Notes: a model not told the origin generated them from the letters alone. A DNA stretch of 64,000 bases from Lawsonibacter sp900766145 (GCF_030372275.1 NZ_JAUDDJ010000003.1), one strand, 5' to 3'. Counted from the first letter of the stretch, positions 26,206 to 35,637 are shown. Translations and numbers: made by a program.

Positions 26206-26877
26206 ATGAGAGAGAAAATTCTGATTATCGAGGATGATCCCACCATCCAGGCACAGCTGAAAAACCTCCTGGCCGGAAACGGGTATGAGGTGGAACCGGT
26301 CACGGACTTTACGAGTCCTGTGGAGCAATTCCGGGCGTTTGCGCCCCACCTCGTCCTCCTGGACATCAAGCTCCCTGGGAGCAGCGGCTTTGAGATCTGC
26401 TCCCAGATCCGGGCTTTCTCCGACCTGCCGATCATCTTTGTCACCAGCAGCAACACGGACATGGACGAGCTCAACAGCATCATGCTGGGCGGGGACGCCT
26501 TTATCACAAAGCCGTACAATCCGGCGATCCTGCTGGCCAAGATCGCCTCCCTGCTGCGAAAGGCGGGAGCCAGTTCCCAGGCCGCTGAGGTCCTCACCTG
26601 GAATGGCGCCGAGCTGCACCTGGAGAACAGCACCATCGCATACGGCGGGAAGGCGGCGGAACTGACCAAGAACGAGGTCAAGATCCTCTACTACCTCTTC
26701 AAACACGCCGGGAAGATCTGCTCCCGCAGCGACATCGTGGACTTCCTCTGGGACAACCAGCTCTATGTGGATGACAACGCCCTGAGCGTCAACATCACCC
26801 GCATCCGGGAGAAGCTGGCCAGCCTCGGCCTGACAGATTTTATCAAGACCAAGCACCGGCAGGGGTACACCATATGA
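26206..26877 (+). CDS. BceR-type response regulator
   Basis: A 223-residue regulator with receiver domain 1-115 (DD pair at EDD, phospho-acceptor in LLDIKLPGSSGF, KPY lysine) and winged helix about 130-222 (LTKNEVKILYYLFKHAG). GGGAGGTG precedes the start. With the small-loop kinase and the large FtsX-type permease downstream, this is a BceRS-BceAB module. Such modules sense and resist cell-wall-targeting peptides such as bacitracin and lantibiotics. It probably acts on the inverted repeat at 27903. It overlaps the kinase gene by four bases. Confidence 0.85.
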   Translation: MREKILIIEDDPTIQAQLKNLLAGNGYEVEPVTDFTSPVEQFRAFAPHLVLLDIKLPGSSGFEICSQIRAFSDLPIIFVTSSNTDMDELNSIMLGGDAFITKPYNPAILLAKIASLLRKAGASSQAAEVLTWNGAELHLENSTIAYGGKAAELTKNEVKILYYLFKHAGKICSRSDIVDFLWDNQLYVDDNALSVNITRIREKLASLGLTDFIKTKHRQGYTI

Positions 26878-27890
26878 GCGGGAAATTGTTTCTCAAAAAC
26901 CATCTGCCTGTCATCCTGCTGAATCTGCTGGGCGCGTTGGCTCTGTCCCTGTTCCTGCTGGCGGTGGGGAACGACATTCAGACGATCCTGTTCATCCTGG
27001 CCGCCTGGGTGCTTGTCCTGGCCCTGTACCTTGCCGCCGGCTATGTCTCCCGAAAGAAACGGCTGGAGAAACTGCTGGAAATGGCCACGCAGCTGAAGGA
27101 GCGGTATCTGCTCCCCGAGGTCATGCCGGTGCCGGACCAGGCGGAGGAGCAGGTGTACTATCAGCTCCTGAAGCTGGCCGGGAAGTCCATGCTGGAGCGG
27201 ATCGGCGAGGTGGAGCGGGAGCGGGGCGAATATCGGACCTACATCGAGCAGTGGGTCCACGAGGTCAAGACGCCCATCACCGCGCTGAAGCTGCTGTGTG
27301 AGAACAGCCGCTCCCCCTTTTCCCGGGAGGTGCTGGCGGAGCTGGAGAACATCGACCGCTGCGCGGAGCAGGCCCTCTACTACGCCCGCAGCGAGCACAC
27401 AGAGAAGGACTACTCCATCCGGGAGATGAGCCTGGCAGACGTGGTGCATGGGGCCATCGCCGACAATAAGTATCTGCTGCGGCAGTGCGATATGGCCATC
27501 ACGGTGGAGGACCTGGAGCCGGTTGTCTATGCCGACGATAAATGGGTGCGCTTTATCCTCAATCAGATCATCAGCAATGCCGTTAAGTACCGCTCCCCGG
27601 AGCAGCCCACCCTGCACATCTTCACGGAGCGGTCGGGGGACCAGGTGCTCCTGTCTGTTGCGGACAACGGGATTGGCATCCCGGAGAGCGACCTGCCGCG
27701 GATCTTCGAGAAGGGCTTTACCGGCCAGAACGGGCGGACCATCCACAGCTCCACCGGCATCGGCCTGTATCTCTGCAAGCGCCTGTGCGACAAGCTGGGG
27801 ATCGGCCTGACGGCCTCTTCGCCGGGCAGCGGAACCACCTTTACCCTCTCCTTCCATATCAACGACTTTATCACAGGGGTGCAGAGCTGA
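26874..27890 (+). CDS. BceS-type intramembrane-sensing histidine kinase
   Basis: A 338-residue kinase. Two helices (about 13-33 and 39-60) are joined by only a few residues, so there is almost no extracellular sensor; this is the intramembrane-sensing design. The phospho-acceptor His is in WVHEVKTPITAL, with N-box NQIISNAVKYR, G1 DNGIGI and G2 STGIGLYLCK. In characterised Bce systems the kinase reads the activity of its BceAB transporter rather than the drug itself. It is translationally coupled to the regulator gene. Confidence 0.9.
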   Translation: MSGKLFLKNHLPVILLNLLGALALSLFLLAVGNDIQTILFILAAWVLVLALYLAAGYVSRKKRLEKLLEMATQLKERYLLPEVMPVPDQAEEQVYYQLLKLAGKSMLERIGEVERERGEYRTYIEQWVHEVKTPITALKLLCENSRSPFSREVLAELENIDRCAEQALYYARSEHTEKDYSIREMSLADVVHGAIADNKYLLRQCDMAITVEDLEPVVYADDKWVRFILNQIISNAVKYRSPEQPTLHIFTERSGDQVLLSVADNGIGIPESDLPRIFEKGFTGQNGRTIHSSTGIGLYLCKRLCDKLGIGLTASSPGSGTTFTLSFHINDFITGVQS

Positions 27891-27902
27891 CATGCTCTGC
27901 AC

Positions 27903-27922
27903 TTCTTACATTTTTGTAAGAA
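27903..27922 (+). promoter_or_regulatory. BceR-type operator ahead of bceAB
   Basis: A perfect inverted repeat with 8-base arms, TTCTTACA-TTTT-TGTAAGAA, contains the established BceR core TNACA-N4-TGTAA. It lies upstream of a weak promoter (TTGATA at 27937, TACAAT at 27964, 21-bp spacing), as expected where the regulator must activate. Confidence 0.8.
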
Positions 27923-28002
27923 CTCTGAAAGAAAAGTTGATACAAAAGCGGCCGCGCGGCAGGTACAATAGGGGCAAGAAACGAACATAGGAGGCAGGAC
28001 AC

Positions 28003-28770
28003 ATGGAGCCTATCTTGAAGCTGGAGCACATCCAGAAATACTACGGCAACGGGGGACATGTCACGAAGGCCATCCAGGACATCAGTTTTTCCGTCTCGGA
28101 AGGGGAGTTCCTGGGGATCATGGGGGCCTCCGGCTCCGGCAAGACCACCCTGCTCAACTGCATTTCCACCATTGATACCGTCAGCGCGGGGCATATTTAT
28201 CTGGATGGAACCGATGTGACCGAAATCAACGAAAAGCAGATCGCACGGTTCCGCCGGGAAAACCTGGGCTTTGTGTTTCAGGATTTTAATTTGCTGGATA
28301 CCCTGACCATCTCCGAAAATATCGCCCTGGCGCTGACCATCAATAAGGTCCCCGCAGGCGAGATTGACGGCCGGGTGCGGGAAATGGCCGGGAAGCTGAA
28401 CATCACGGATATTCTGGACAAATACCCCTACCATGTGTCCGGAGGCCAGAAGCAGCGGTGTGCCTGCGCCCGGGCCATCATCAATCACCCCAAGCTGCTG
28501 CTGGCCGACGAGCCCACCGGCGCGCTGGACAGCCACTCGGCGCAGATGCTCCTATCCACCATCCAGAGCATCAACGAGCAGCTGGGCGCCACGATCCTTA
28601 TGGTGACCCACGACGCCTTCACCGCCAGTTATGCCGGCCGAATCCTGTTCCTACAGGACGGGAAAATTTTTACCGAATTGAATAAGGGCAGTGACAGCCG
28701 GAGTGCCTTCTTTGAGAAGATCCTGCATGTCCTGACTCTGCTGGGAGGAGGGGAGAGCCATGTATGCTAA
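28003..28770 (+). CDS. bceA: BceA-type ABC transporter ATPase
   Basis: A 255-residue ATPase of the MacB/LolD class with Walker A GASGSGKTTLLN, Q-loop VFQDFNLLD, signature VSGGQKQR, Walker B LLLADEPTGALD and H-loop MVTHD. The signature and the GALD D-loop are typical of BceA/LolD-type ATPases. It pairs with the large permease encoded with an 11-base overlap. In characterised systems the pair frees lipid II-cycle intermediates from peptide antibiotics. GGAGG lies upstream, and the likely control is the operator at 27903. Confidence 0.9.
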   Translation: MEPILKLEHIQKYYGNGGHVTKAIQDISFSVSEGEFLGIMGASGSGKTTLLNCISTIDTVSAGHIYLDGTDVTEINEKQIARFRRENLGFVFQDFNLLDTLTISENIALALTINKVPAGEIDGRVREMAGKLNITDILDKYPYHVSGGQKQRCACARAIINHPKLLLADEPTGALDSHSAQMLLSTIQSINEQLGATILMVTHDAFTASYAGRILFLQDGKIFTELNKGSDSRSAFFEKILHVLTLLGGGESHVC

Positions 28771-31000
28771 GCTCGTCCTCCGAAACGCCCGGCGGTCGAT
28801 CCAGGACTACCTGGTCTACCTCCTGACCATGACCATCTGCGTCACCCTGTTCTACTCCTTCCTCTCTATCTCCAGCAGCTACTACGAGCCGGATATTGGA
28901 ACGGAGTATGACTTCACCATGCTCAGTGACGGCATGAAGCTGGCCATCTGCGCCGTCACTCTGATCCTGCTGTTTCTGATCCGCTTCGTCAACCACTATA
29001 TGCTCCGCCGGAAACAGCGGGAGTTTGCCCTCCAGTCCGTCATGGGGATGGAGCAGCGGACCATCGGCCGACTCTTCTTCGCGGAAACCTTCCTCATGGG
29101 GCTGGTGTCCATCGCCGCCGGGATCTTTCTGGGGGTGTTCTGCTCCCAGTTTATCACGGCGCTGCTGCTCACCTCCTATGGGAAGCAGTATGAGATCACC
29201 TGGACGCTGTTTCCGGACACCGTGCTGCTGACGGCGGGATTCTTCATTCTCAGTTTCCTGGTGGTGGGCCTCTCCAACACCCGGGCCATCCGGAAAATGA
29301 AAATCATCGACATGCTCACGGCGGACCGGGAGAATGGGCCGGAACTTCGCAAGAGCCGCTGGATCTGGGTGCTTACAATTTTCTTTGAAGTGTTCTCGGT
29401 CTGGATGTGCGTGACCGGGGTGCAAAAGGTTCTGTTCTACTGGGACAGCCGCTTTGCGCTGCCCGTGCAGCTCATGTTTGGGGGGAACATCCTGTTTCCG
29501 GCCATGAGCCTTCTGTGGCCGGTCCTCCGGATGCTCCGGCGGAGGAAAGGCGGGTTCCCGGCGCTCCTCTCCGGGCTTCTACTCTGCTCCCTTCTGAATA
29601 CCATTGCGGCGGCCAGCGTGCCGGCGCTGAACAGCCGTTATCTTCTGGCCCTGGGAGGTGGGGGCGTCAATCAGTACCTGCTCTTTGTCCTGGTGGATCT
29701 GATCTTCTTAATCTGCGCTCTGCTCTATCTCGCCAGCAGCTTTCTCGTGGCGTGGAAGGAGGGGGCGCCGGAGCACCGCTATCAGGGAGAAAACCTGTTC
29801 TTCTTCGGGCAGATCATCTCCAAGCTGAGTACCACCAGCAAGACGATGTCGCTGACCTGTGTGACCCTGGTATTGGCCATCTTTCTGTTCATCGCCGCGC
29901 CGGTCCTGGTGGGGTGGGCCTCCGGATACCTGGACGAGCGCTCCATGTACGATGTGCAGATCTTCTCCCGGTATAACGACGTGTATGAGGAGGCGGACCT
30001 GCCCGACGACAACTATGACGAGGTCACGGCGTACCTTGCCGGGCACCATATCCCCGTGGCCGGCGACTGCGCCTTCAGCCTGTACCTGCCGGAGCGGGCG
30101 GACTTCCACAACCGGGTGAAATACGAGTTTCCTGTGGTGGCCATTGCCTTGAGCGACTATAACGCCATCCGGGAGATGCTGGGCTATGCGCCCATCGCCC
30201 TGGCGGACGGCGAATTTGCGACCCAGTGGAAGGCCATCGCCACGGAGGAGGAGCGGGACAGCTTCCTGCGGGAGCATCCGCAGGTGCGGACCGATGCCGG
30301 CACGCTGACCCTCTCGGCGCAGCCCTTCTATGAGGACTCCATCGGGGAGACGGCCTACAACTCCTACACGGATGTCCTCTACATCTTCCCGGACAGTGTC
30401 TGTGAGCAACTGCTCCCGGTGATGCGCAACCGCTACATCACAACAGAGGAGGCCATCTCCTATGACAACGCCCGGGAACTGGAGCAGGCTTTTACCGGCC
30501 AGTACCCGGAGCTGGCTGATACCGGCGTATCCTACTCCATCCGGCTGAGCACCCTGCAGGTGAACAGCACGAAGGCCGGAAACTTCGTCCTGCAGGCTGC
30601 CATGCTCTACGGGGCCGTAGTGCTGATGGTCATTTGCCTCACGGTACTGTCCCTGCAGCAGCTCCTGGACGCGGGCCAGTACCGCTATCGCTTCTCCGTC
30701 CTGCGGAAACTGGGCGTGGAAGAGGGACGCATCGGAAGGCTGGTGCTCCGGCAGCTTGGAGTGTGGTTTGGGCTTCCCATCGCCGTGGCGATCCTCGTCT
30801 CAATGGTGGTGATCGCCTATTTCCTGCAGACCGTGTCCGCGGAGATCGCCGCCTACATCGGGTTCGGCACCCTGATGGCACAGATCGCTGTGACGGCGGG
30901 GATCCTGATACTGCTGCTGATCTGCTATTTTCTCAGCACCTGGCTGCTGTTCAAAAAGGCCATAGGGACGGCGCCAGATGGGAGGGCGCTTCCCGTATGA
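28760..31000 (+). CDS. bceB: BceB-type ABC permease (FtsX fold)
   Basis: A 746-residue membrane protein of FtsX-like layout, close to the usual BceB size. Helices lie at about 17-40, 58-78, 105-130, 150-170, 195-215, 230-250, 280-310 and 360-385. A large extracellular domain spans about 390-610, and three C-terminal helices follow. The big extracellular loop is the drug and kinase sensing part in this family. NARRSIQDYLVYLLTMTI at the start is characteristic. A terminator follows directly. Confidence 0.9.
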   Translation: MYAKLVLRNARRSIQDYLVYLLTMTICVTLFYSFLSISSSYYEPDIGTEYDFTMLSDGMKLAICAVTLILLFLIRFVNHYMLRRKQREFALQSVMGMEQRTIGRLFFAETFLMGLVSIAAGIFLGVFCSQFITALLLTSYGKQYEITWTLFPDTVLLTAGFFILSFLVVGLSNTRAIRKMKIIDMLTADRENGPELRKSRWIWVLTIFFEVFSVWMCVTGVQKVLFYWDSRFALPVQLMFGGNILFPAMSLLWPVLRMLRRRKGGFPALLSGLLLCSLLNTIAAASVPALNSRYLLALGGGGVNQYLLFVLVDLIFLICALLYLASSFLVAWKEGAPEHRYQGENLFFFGQIISKLSTTSKTMSLTCVTLVLAIFLFIAAPVLVGWASGYLDERSMYDVQIFSRYNDVYEEADLPDDNYDEVTAYLAGHHIPVAGDCAFSLYLPERADFHNRVKYEFPVVAIALSDYNAIREMLGYAPIALADGEFATQWKAIATEEERDSFLREHPQVRTDAGTLTLSAQPFYEDSIGETAYNSYTDVLYIFPDSVCEQLLPVMRNRYITTEEAISYDNARELEQAFTGQYPELADTGVSYSIRLSTLQVNSTKAGNFVLQAAMLYGAVVLMVICLTVLSLQQLLDAGQYRYRFSVLRKLGVEEGRIGRLVLRQLGVWFGLPIAVAILVSMVVIAYFLQTVSAEIAAYIGFGTLMAQIAVTAGILILLLICYFLSTWLLFKKAIGTAPDGRALPV

Positions 31001-31005
31001 AAGCA

Positions 31006-31036
31006 GGCGGCCGGCTTCGTCAAGCCGGCCGCCTTT
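31006..31036 (+). terminator. Terminator of the bce module
   Basis: A perfect 12-bp stem (31006-31017 with 31022-31033), with CGTC loop, is followed by TTTT. Confidence 0.9.
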
Positions 31037-31148
31037 TGAGGATGCTCTTGTCTTCCCAACCAATAAAACATATAATAAGGGATAGGATCGGTGCCTCCAG
31101 GAACCGCTGAGCACTGACATAATTCCAGAATAGGGAGGGGGATGGATT

Positions 31149-31868
31149 TTGGTCAAGATTGCGATATGTGACGACGAAGAAAAGTCTGTTGCCCTACATG
31201 AGCGGATGGTCAGGGAGTGCCTGCAAGCGGCGGGGATCGGCTGTGAGATCACGACCTATACCCAGAGCCGCAATCTGCTTTATGACATAACCGACGACGC
31301 CTTTTTCTACGATCTGATCCTGCTGGATATCGAAATGCCTGGGATCAGCGGTATGGAACTCCCGCAGCAGATCAAGGGATTTTTACCCAATGTCAGGATC
31401 ATTTTTGTGACCTCGCACACGGAATATGCCATTGACGCTTTTGAATTATCCATCTTCCGCTATGTTCCAAAGAACAACCTGGAAGCAAAGCTGCCTGCCG
31501 CGGTGCTGGACGCCGCAAGACTGATCGAGCTGGAAGCCGGACAGGAGTACACCATCCAGACCGCCAGCCGCATGGAGAAGATCCCGTTCAAGGATATATT
31601 CTATGTCCAGCGGGATGGGAAAAACGCCATGATTGTATCAAGCGCCGGGACTGCGAAAGTCAGAAAGAGCCTGCAGCAGGTATTCGACGAACTGAACACG
31701 CCGGAGTTCATCTTTATTGACCGTGGCTGTATTGTCAATATCATTCACATTATGAAAATCAGCGACGGGATGGCGGTGCTCAAAAATGGAGAGCAGCTGC
31801 CCATCAGCCGCTCCCATCTGCAGGAGGTAAAGCAGAAGATCAATGAGTTCTGGGGGGCGCATATATGA
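31149..31868 (+). CDS. LytTR-family response regulator (AgrA-like)
   Basis: A 239-residue regulator starting at TTG (31149) behind GGGAGGGGG; the nearby ATG at 31142 is out of frame. The receiver domain (1-125) has CDDEE and phospho-acceptor DLILLDIEMPGISGM. A LytTR DNA-binding domain follows (about 135-235: PFKDIFYVQRDGKNAMI, FIDRGCIVNI). It pairs with the GHKL kinase encoded with a four-base overlap. This architecture is used for peptide sensing (Agr, bacteriocin control) in Firmicutes. A likely target is the ABC transporter genes at 33315-35402. Confidence 0.9.
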   Translation: MVKIAICDDEEKSVALHERMVRECLQAAGIGCEITTYTQSRNLLYDITDDAFFYDLILLDIEMPGISGMELPQQIKGFLPNVRIIFVTSHTEYAIDAFELSIFRYVPKNNLEAKLPAAVLDAARLIELEAGQEYTIQTASRMEKIPFKDIFYVQRDGKNAMIVSSAGTAKVRKSLQQVFDELNTPEFIFIDRGCIVNIIHIMKISDGMAVLKNGEQLPISRSHLQEVKQKINEFWGAHI

Positions 31869-33151
31869 TGGCATGGCTGCTGACGCTCTCCTATTTTCTC
31901 ACCAATGAACTCCGGCTGTTTGCCGGTCTTTTCCTGGTATCCAGGGTGACAGGATTTCGGCCGAGAAGAGCTACCATGCTGCTTGCCGGCGTTGGAGGTG
32001 TCCTGGTCACAGTCCTGCAAACGGTGTCCCATTCCGCGATTGGGCCGCTGGCCGTTGAGCTGCTGGTGATAACAGCCGTCTCATGGTATTACCTGCGGGA
32101 TAAGCTCAATCTATGCCTGTTTCTGGCCTTCTTTTACGAAGTCGGGGTTGGGCTGTGGGATTTCCTGCTGCAAGCCGGCCTGGGCATCCTGTTTCATTCA
32201 CAGAGCTTTCTTGACCCGGCGGCCTTGGAATCCCTGGCCGGCGTTTGGCTGACGCGCGCACTGATGCTGGGCGGCGCAGTCATGCTGATCCGGCAGAGTG
32301 GGCAAAGCGGCGGGGCCATGCGGAGCTTGTCGGTCCTTGTCATTCTCGGCATGGTCGGAGCGGTGACCTTGTCGGAGCAAAAGGTGCTCCCGCTGGACGA
32401 AGACCTGGTGGGGACCTGGATCATCCTCTCTATGGTGCTACTGTTCGCAATCCTGTTTTATCGAGTCAACCGCCAGCGTGAGATGGAGTCGGAAATCGCG
32501 CGGCTGAAACAGGAGCAGGCAGAGATCGTGGAGCGGGATTATCAGGCGCTGCGCCGCACCTATGAGGGCAACGCCAAGCTCTATCACGATCTGCACAATC
32601 ATATCGAGGCTATTTATCAATGCCTTCTGCAAGGGGATACGGAGGAGGCGGCCCGGTACTGTGAGGATCTGAGAACCCCTGTCCGGGAGATTTCCCAAAC
32701 GGTTTGGACGGGCGACAAGGCCCTTGACTACTTGATCAGCAGTAAATTGGCGCTGGCGGAGCAGGAGCATATCAAAACGAAGGTAAACATCGAGTATCCC
32801 CACAATACCAATATTCGCAGCGTTGACCTGACGACCATTTTAGGGAACCTGCTGGACAACGCTTTGGAGGCGGCGCAAGCCGCGCCCGATGGCCTGCGCT
32901 TTCTCAACCTGACCATCCGGCGGATCAACGCCATGCTGATCATCAAAGTGGAAAACGGATATGGGCATGACCTGAAACGGGAGGACGGGAAGCTACTGAC
33001 CACAAAATCAGACAGAACATTTCATGGATGGGGACTGAAGAGCGTACAGACGGCGGCGGATCGCTATGGTGGGACCATCAGCACGGATGATAAGGACGGC
33101 ATATTTCAATCGGTCGTTACGCTGTCCTTCCAGGCGATTAAAACGAAATAA
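31865..33151 (+). CDS. AgrC-like sensor kinase with GHKL ATPase
   Basis: A 428-residue kinase. Six or so helices in residues 1-200 form the membrane sensor. The dimerisation helix carries the phospho-acceptor His in YHDLHNHIEAIYQCL, and the GHKL ATPase includes ILGNLLDNALEAAQ (N-box) and HGWGLKSV (G-box). No separate extracellular domain exists, so a small peptide or membrane signal is likely. It is co-translated with the LytTR regulator. A terminator follows. No AgrB or AgrD peptide gene is visible alongside. Confidence 0.9.
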   Translation: MMAWLLTLSYFLTNELRLFAGLFLVSRVTGFRPRRATMLLAGVGGVLVTVLQTVSHSAIGPLAVELLVITAVSWYYLRDKLNLCLFLAFFYEVGVGLWDFLLQAGLGILFHSQSFLDPAALESLAGVWLTRALMLGGAVMLIRQSGQSGGAMRSLSVLVILGMVGAVTLSEQKVLPLDEDLVGTWIILSMVLLFAILFYRVNRQREMESEIARLKQEQAEIVERDYQALRRTYEGNAKLYHDLHNHIEAIYQCLLQGDTEEAARYCEDLRTPVREISQTVWTGDKALDYLISSKLALAEQEHIKTKVNIEYPHNTNIRSVDLTTILGNLLDNALEAAQAAPDGLRFLNLTIRRINAMLIIKVENGYGHDLKREDGKLLTTKSDRTFHGWGLKSVQTAADRYGGTISTDDKDGIFQSVVTLSFQAIKTK

Positions 33152-33165
33152 CCTCCATTTGAGAT

Positions 33166-33200
33166 GCGGCGGGCAGCCTTTCGGGCGCCCGCCGCTTTTT
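33166..33200 (+). terminator. Terminator of the LytTR two-component unit
   Basis: A 9-bp GC-only stem (33166-33174 with 33187-33195) is followed by TTTTT. Confidence 0.85.
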
Positions 33201-33314
33201 CGCGGTCAAAAACCTACCGTTTGCGGACATTCCCGCCGGCGGGCTTCTTTTGGTGTATGCTTGCATTGTAAACAAGAAGCCCGCAAACAAGCAAAAGGGT
33301 AGGAGGTTATTCAT

Positions 33315-33485
33315 ATGCGTCACTTTTATTTCCGTCTGATCCTCGGCATCGTTTTTATCGGCTGCATGATTTTCAGCTTCGTCACCATGAACATCCCGTT
33401 TGCGCTGCTGTATATCTTCCTTGGCGGTTCCTTCCTGTATTCCGCCTATTCCATCTGGAAGCAGGACAAAGAGGATCGGGGGTGA
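33315..33485 (+). CDS. 56-residue two-helix membrane protein
   Basis: AGGAGG precedes this ATG. The 56-residue product has two hydrophobic stretches (LILGIVFIGCMIFSFV at 8-23 and ALLYIFLGGSFLYSAY at 30-45) and ends in charged KQDKEDRG. It is the first gene of the ABC operon, abutting the ATPase gene. It may be a small accessory subunit. A bacteriocin or peptide precursor is less likely, because no leader or Gly-Gly site is seen. Confidence 0.6.
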   Translation: MRHFYFRLILGIVFIGCMIFSFVTMNIPFALLYIFLGGSFLYSAYSIWKQDKEDRG

Positions 33486-33490
33486 GCGGA

Positions 33491-34201
33491 ATGAGCGGCA
33501 CGGCACTTCTTTCCCTCAACAATTTAAGCGTCTGGTACACCGCCGGCCATCCCGTACTCTCCGGCCTCTCGCTGGATTTGGGGGAGCATGAAGTTGTCGG
33601 GCTGATCGGTCTGAACGGCGCCGGGAAAACGACCTTCATCAAGACCGTGGCAGGTCTGCTGCCGGGCTACCATCTGGATGAGGCGACATGGGACGGCCAC
33701 CCGTTCTCGTTCCGGGACAAGGCGTTCAAGCGGAGCCGGTATATTGTCTTTGCGGAGGATCGGTCGTTTCCGTATTTCACATTCCGAGAGTACCTGGCGT
33801 ATGTGGCTGCGTCCTATGGCGAGGCCTTGCCGGATGTGACCGGCCTGGTGAAAGGCTTCCACTTCGAGGACTATACCGACGTGCTCCTAAAGGAGCTGTC
33901 CACCGGCAATCTGAAAAAGGCCTATCTCATTACGGCATTTGCCCTGCAGCCCAAGCTGCTGCTTTTGGATGAGCCTGTGAACGGGCTTGATTTTCAAAGC
34001 ACGGAATTTTTGTACCAGCTCATGGGCGGCTATCAGCAGTATGGGACCCTCCTGTTTTCGTCCCATATCTTGGAGAGCATCTGTTTGACCTCTGACCGCG
34101 TGCTGGTTTTGGAGCAAGGCAGGATCGGCCGGACGTTTACCGGCGCGGAGATCGCTGCCGGGAAGATCCGGGAGGTTCTGGCTGATGAAGAACACCATTA
34201 A
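33491..34201 (+). CDS. ABC transporter ATP-binding protein
   Basis: About 236 residues; the ATG at 33491 with GGGGGTG six bases upstream is preferred to the GTG at 33482. It has Walker A GLNGAGKTTFIK, a poor signature KELSTGNLKKA, Walker B LLLLDEPVNGLD and H-loop SSHIL. It is a CcmA/BcrA-like subunit of the antibiotic or peptide export class. It overlaps the permease gene by 17 bases. It lies after the LytTR/GHKL system, which may control it. Confidence 0.85.
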   Translation: MSGTALLSLNNLSVWYTAGHPVLSGLSLDLGEHEVVGLIGLNGAGKTTFIKTVAGLLPGYHLDEATWDGHPFSFRDKAFKRSRYIVFAEDRSFPYFTFREYLAYVAASYGEALPDVTGLVKGFHFEDYTDVLLKELSTGNLKKAYLITAFALQPKLLLLDEPVNGLDFQSTEFLYQLMGGYQQYGTLLFSSHILESICLTSDRVLVLEQGRIGRTFTGAEIAAGKIREVLADEEHH

Positions 34202-35402
34202 GGCACTCTCCAAGCAGTTCTTTGGGGCCAAGTATGAGAGCGCAAGAAAAAGCCTTTTGGCGGCGGCGATCCTGTTTATCGCCATCTACGCAGCGGAAAT
34301 TCGGGTTGCGGTTGCGCCCGCGATCCTCTACCTGACGTCCACCTTGTTTACCGCCGGCGTCATGTGGCAGGTGCTTACCGGACGGCGGCAGATGGAGGCC
34401 ATGCAGGGAATGTTGATGCTCCCGTTCGATCACCGCGGTTTTGTCTTTGGCTATGTCTTGGTGCTGGGGGCGCATACCCTGGTGACTAAAACGCTGCTGG
34501 TCTGGGCGCTGTTCTTTGCGGCCGCCTCATGGAGAATAGGGGAGATCGCCCTTGCGGTCCTGTGCGGCTGTATGGCGTGTGTGGTGACGGCGGCGGGGTA
34601 TCGGATGTGCCGGAGAGGTCATGCTGTGCTGCCGCTCCTTTGGGCCGCCGGTATCCTGGCCGCTATTTTGCTCTTGTGCCAGTGGGCGGCGGTCCTTTCT
34701 GCGGCGGCGGTGAGTGTGATCACCGCAGTACTGTATCTGGCTTTTGCGGATGCCTATGATTTTTATAGTGCCGGCGTTGCAAAGAAAGCTGTCCGGCATA
34801 CAGGCCGCACCGGGAGCGTCTTCACCTACCTGATGCGCTATTTGATGGCGAACAAGGCATACCTAATCAACACTGCGGGTCTGGCCGCGGTCGCCGGTTT
34901 TCTTCCGCTTCTGTTTGGTGAAGTTCAAGGCATGAATATGTTTCCCATCGGCCTTGCGATCCTTTGCCTCAACACGCCCATCTGTACACTGCTGTCCTGC
35001 GACCCGGATCTGGAGCAGGCGATTCGCGTGCTGCCCGGACAGGCGGGGCGGTTTTGCCGAAAGTATTGCCTGTTTATCTTCGCAATCAACAGCATTGTCG
35101 CCTGCATCTACCTTTGCAGCTGGCAGCTCATCAACGGCGGCACTGGTTTTGTCCATGGGATAACGCTTCTTCTGTTTGCTCTGCAAAGCGCCATCCTTTC
35201 GGTCGTTCTGGAGTGGAGGTATCCGATCCGTGGCTGGAAAACCGAAAGCGATCTGTGGCATCATCCCCGCAAATATCTCGTTCCGCTGATTATGCTGCTG
35301 GCTGCAGCACTGGTTGGGATATGGCCGCCGGCTCTTTGGATTTGGGCTGCGGCTTTGCTGACGGAGTGCTGCGTTTTGCTTGTTGTGACAAGGAGAGATT
35401 GA
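34185..35402 (+). CDS. ABC transporter membrane protein
   Basis: A 405-residue integral membrane protein with roughly 10-11 helices spread over the chain (AAAILFIAIYAAEIRVAV at 22-40; PLIMLLAAALVGIWPPALW near 360-385). It has no ATPase motifs and partners the overlapping ATPase. GGGAGG lies upstream of the ATG. The family is not named with certainty; it is a two-component exporter of the type associated with bacteriocin immunity or secretion. Confidence 0.7.
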   Translation: MKNTIKALSKQFFGAKYESARKSLLAAAILFIAIYAAEIRVAVAPAILYLTSTLFTAGVMWQVLTGRRQMEAMQGMLMLPFDHRGFVFGYVLVLGAHTLVTKTLLVWALFFAAASWRIGEIALAVLCGCMACVVTAAGYRMCRRGHAVLPLLWAAGILAAILLLCQWAAVLSAAAVSVITAVLYLAFADAYDFYSAGVAKKAVRHTGRTGSVFTYLMRYLMANKAYLINTAGLAAVAGFLPLLFGEVQGMNMFPIGLAILCLNTPICTLLSCDPDLEQAIRVLPGQAGRFCRKYCLFIFAINSIVACIYLCSWQLINGGTGFVHGITLLLFALQSAILSVVLEWRYPIRGWKTESDLWHHPRKYLVPLIMLLAAALVGIWPPALWIWAAALLTECCVLLVVTRRD

Positions 35403-35404
35403 CG

Positions 35405-35626
35405 ATGAAAAATTCAAGGTGCTGCCCCAAGTGTCATTCGGAAAATATCGTGCGTGTGCCGGATCATCCGGCACGACACGCCAGTGGGAACAACATCTAT
35501 ACCACAAGGATGACCTTGTTCGGTAAAATTCCAGTGATCCGCTATGTTTGCTGTAATTGCGGTTATGTGGAGAATTGGGTGGAAGCCCCGCATGAGTTGG
35601 ACGAGATCAAAAAGACATTCGGATAA
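35405..35626 (+). CDS. Small zinc-ribbon protein
   Basis: A 73-residue protein with two Cys pairs, CCPKCHSE at residues 6-13 and CCNCGY at about 50-55. These form a rubredoxin-like zinc knuckle around a basic middle. Proteins like this are usually accessory or nucleic-acid binding, with unknown roles. It starts two bases after the permease stop and is clearly in the operon, ahead of the GntR gene. Confidence 0.65.
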   Translation: MKNSRCCPKCHSENIVRVPDHPARHASGNNIYTTRMTLFGKIPVIRYVCCNCGYVENWVEAPHELDEIKKTFG

Positions 35627-35637
35627 GGAGACACTGC

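Noticed and set aside
33210..33235. Possible LytTR binding site (ACCGTTTGC) before the 33315 operon
   Set aside because: Only one half-site is visible, and LytTR operators normally need two phased copies. It is too weak to list as a feature.
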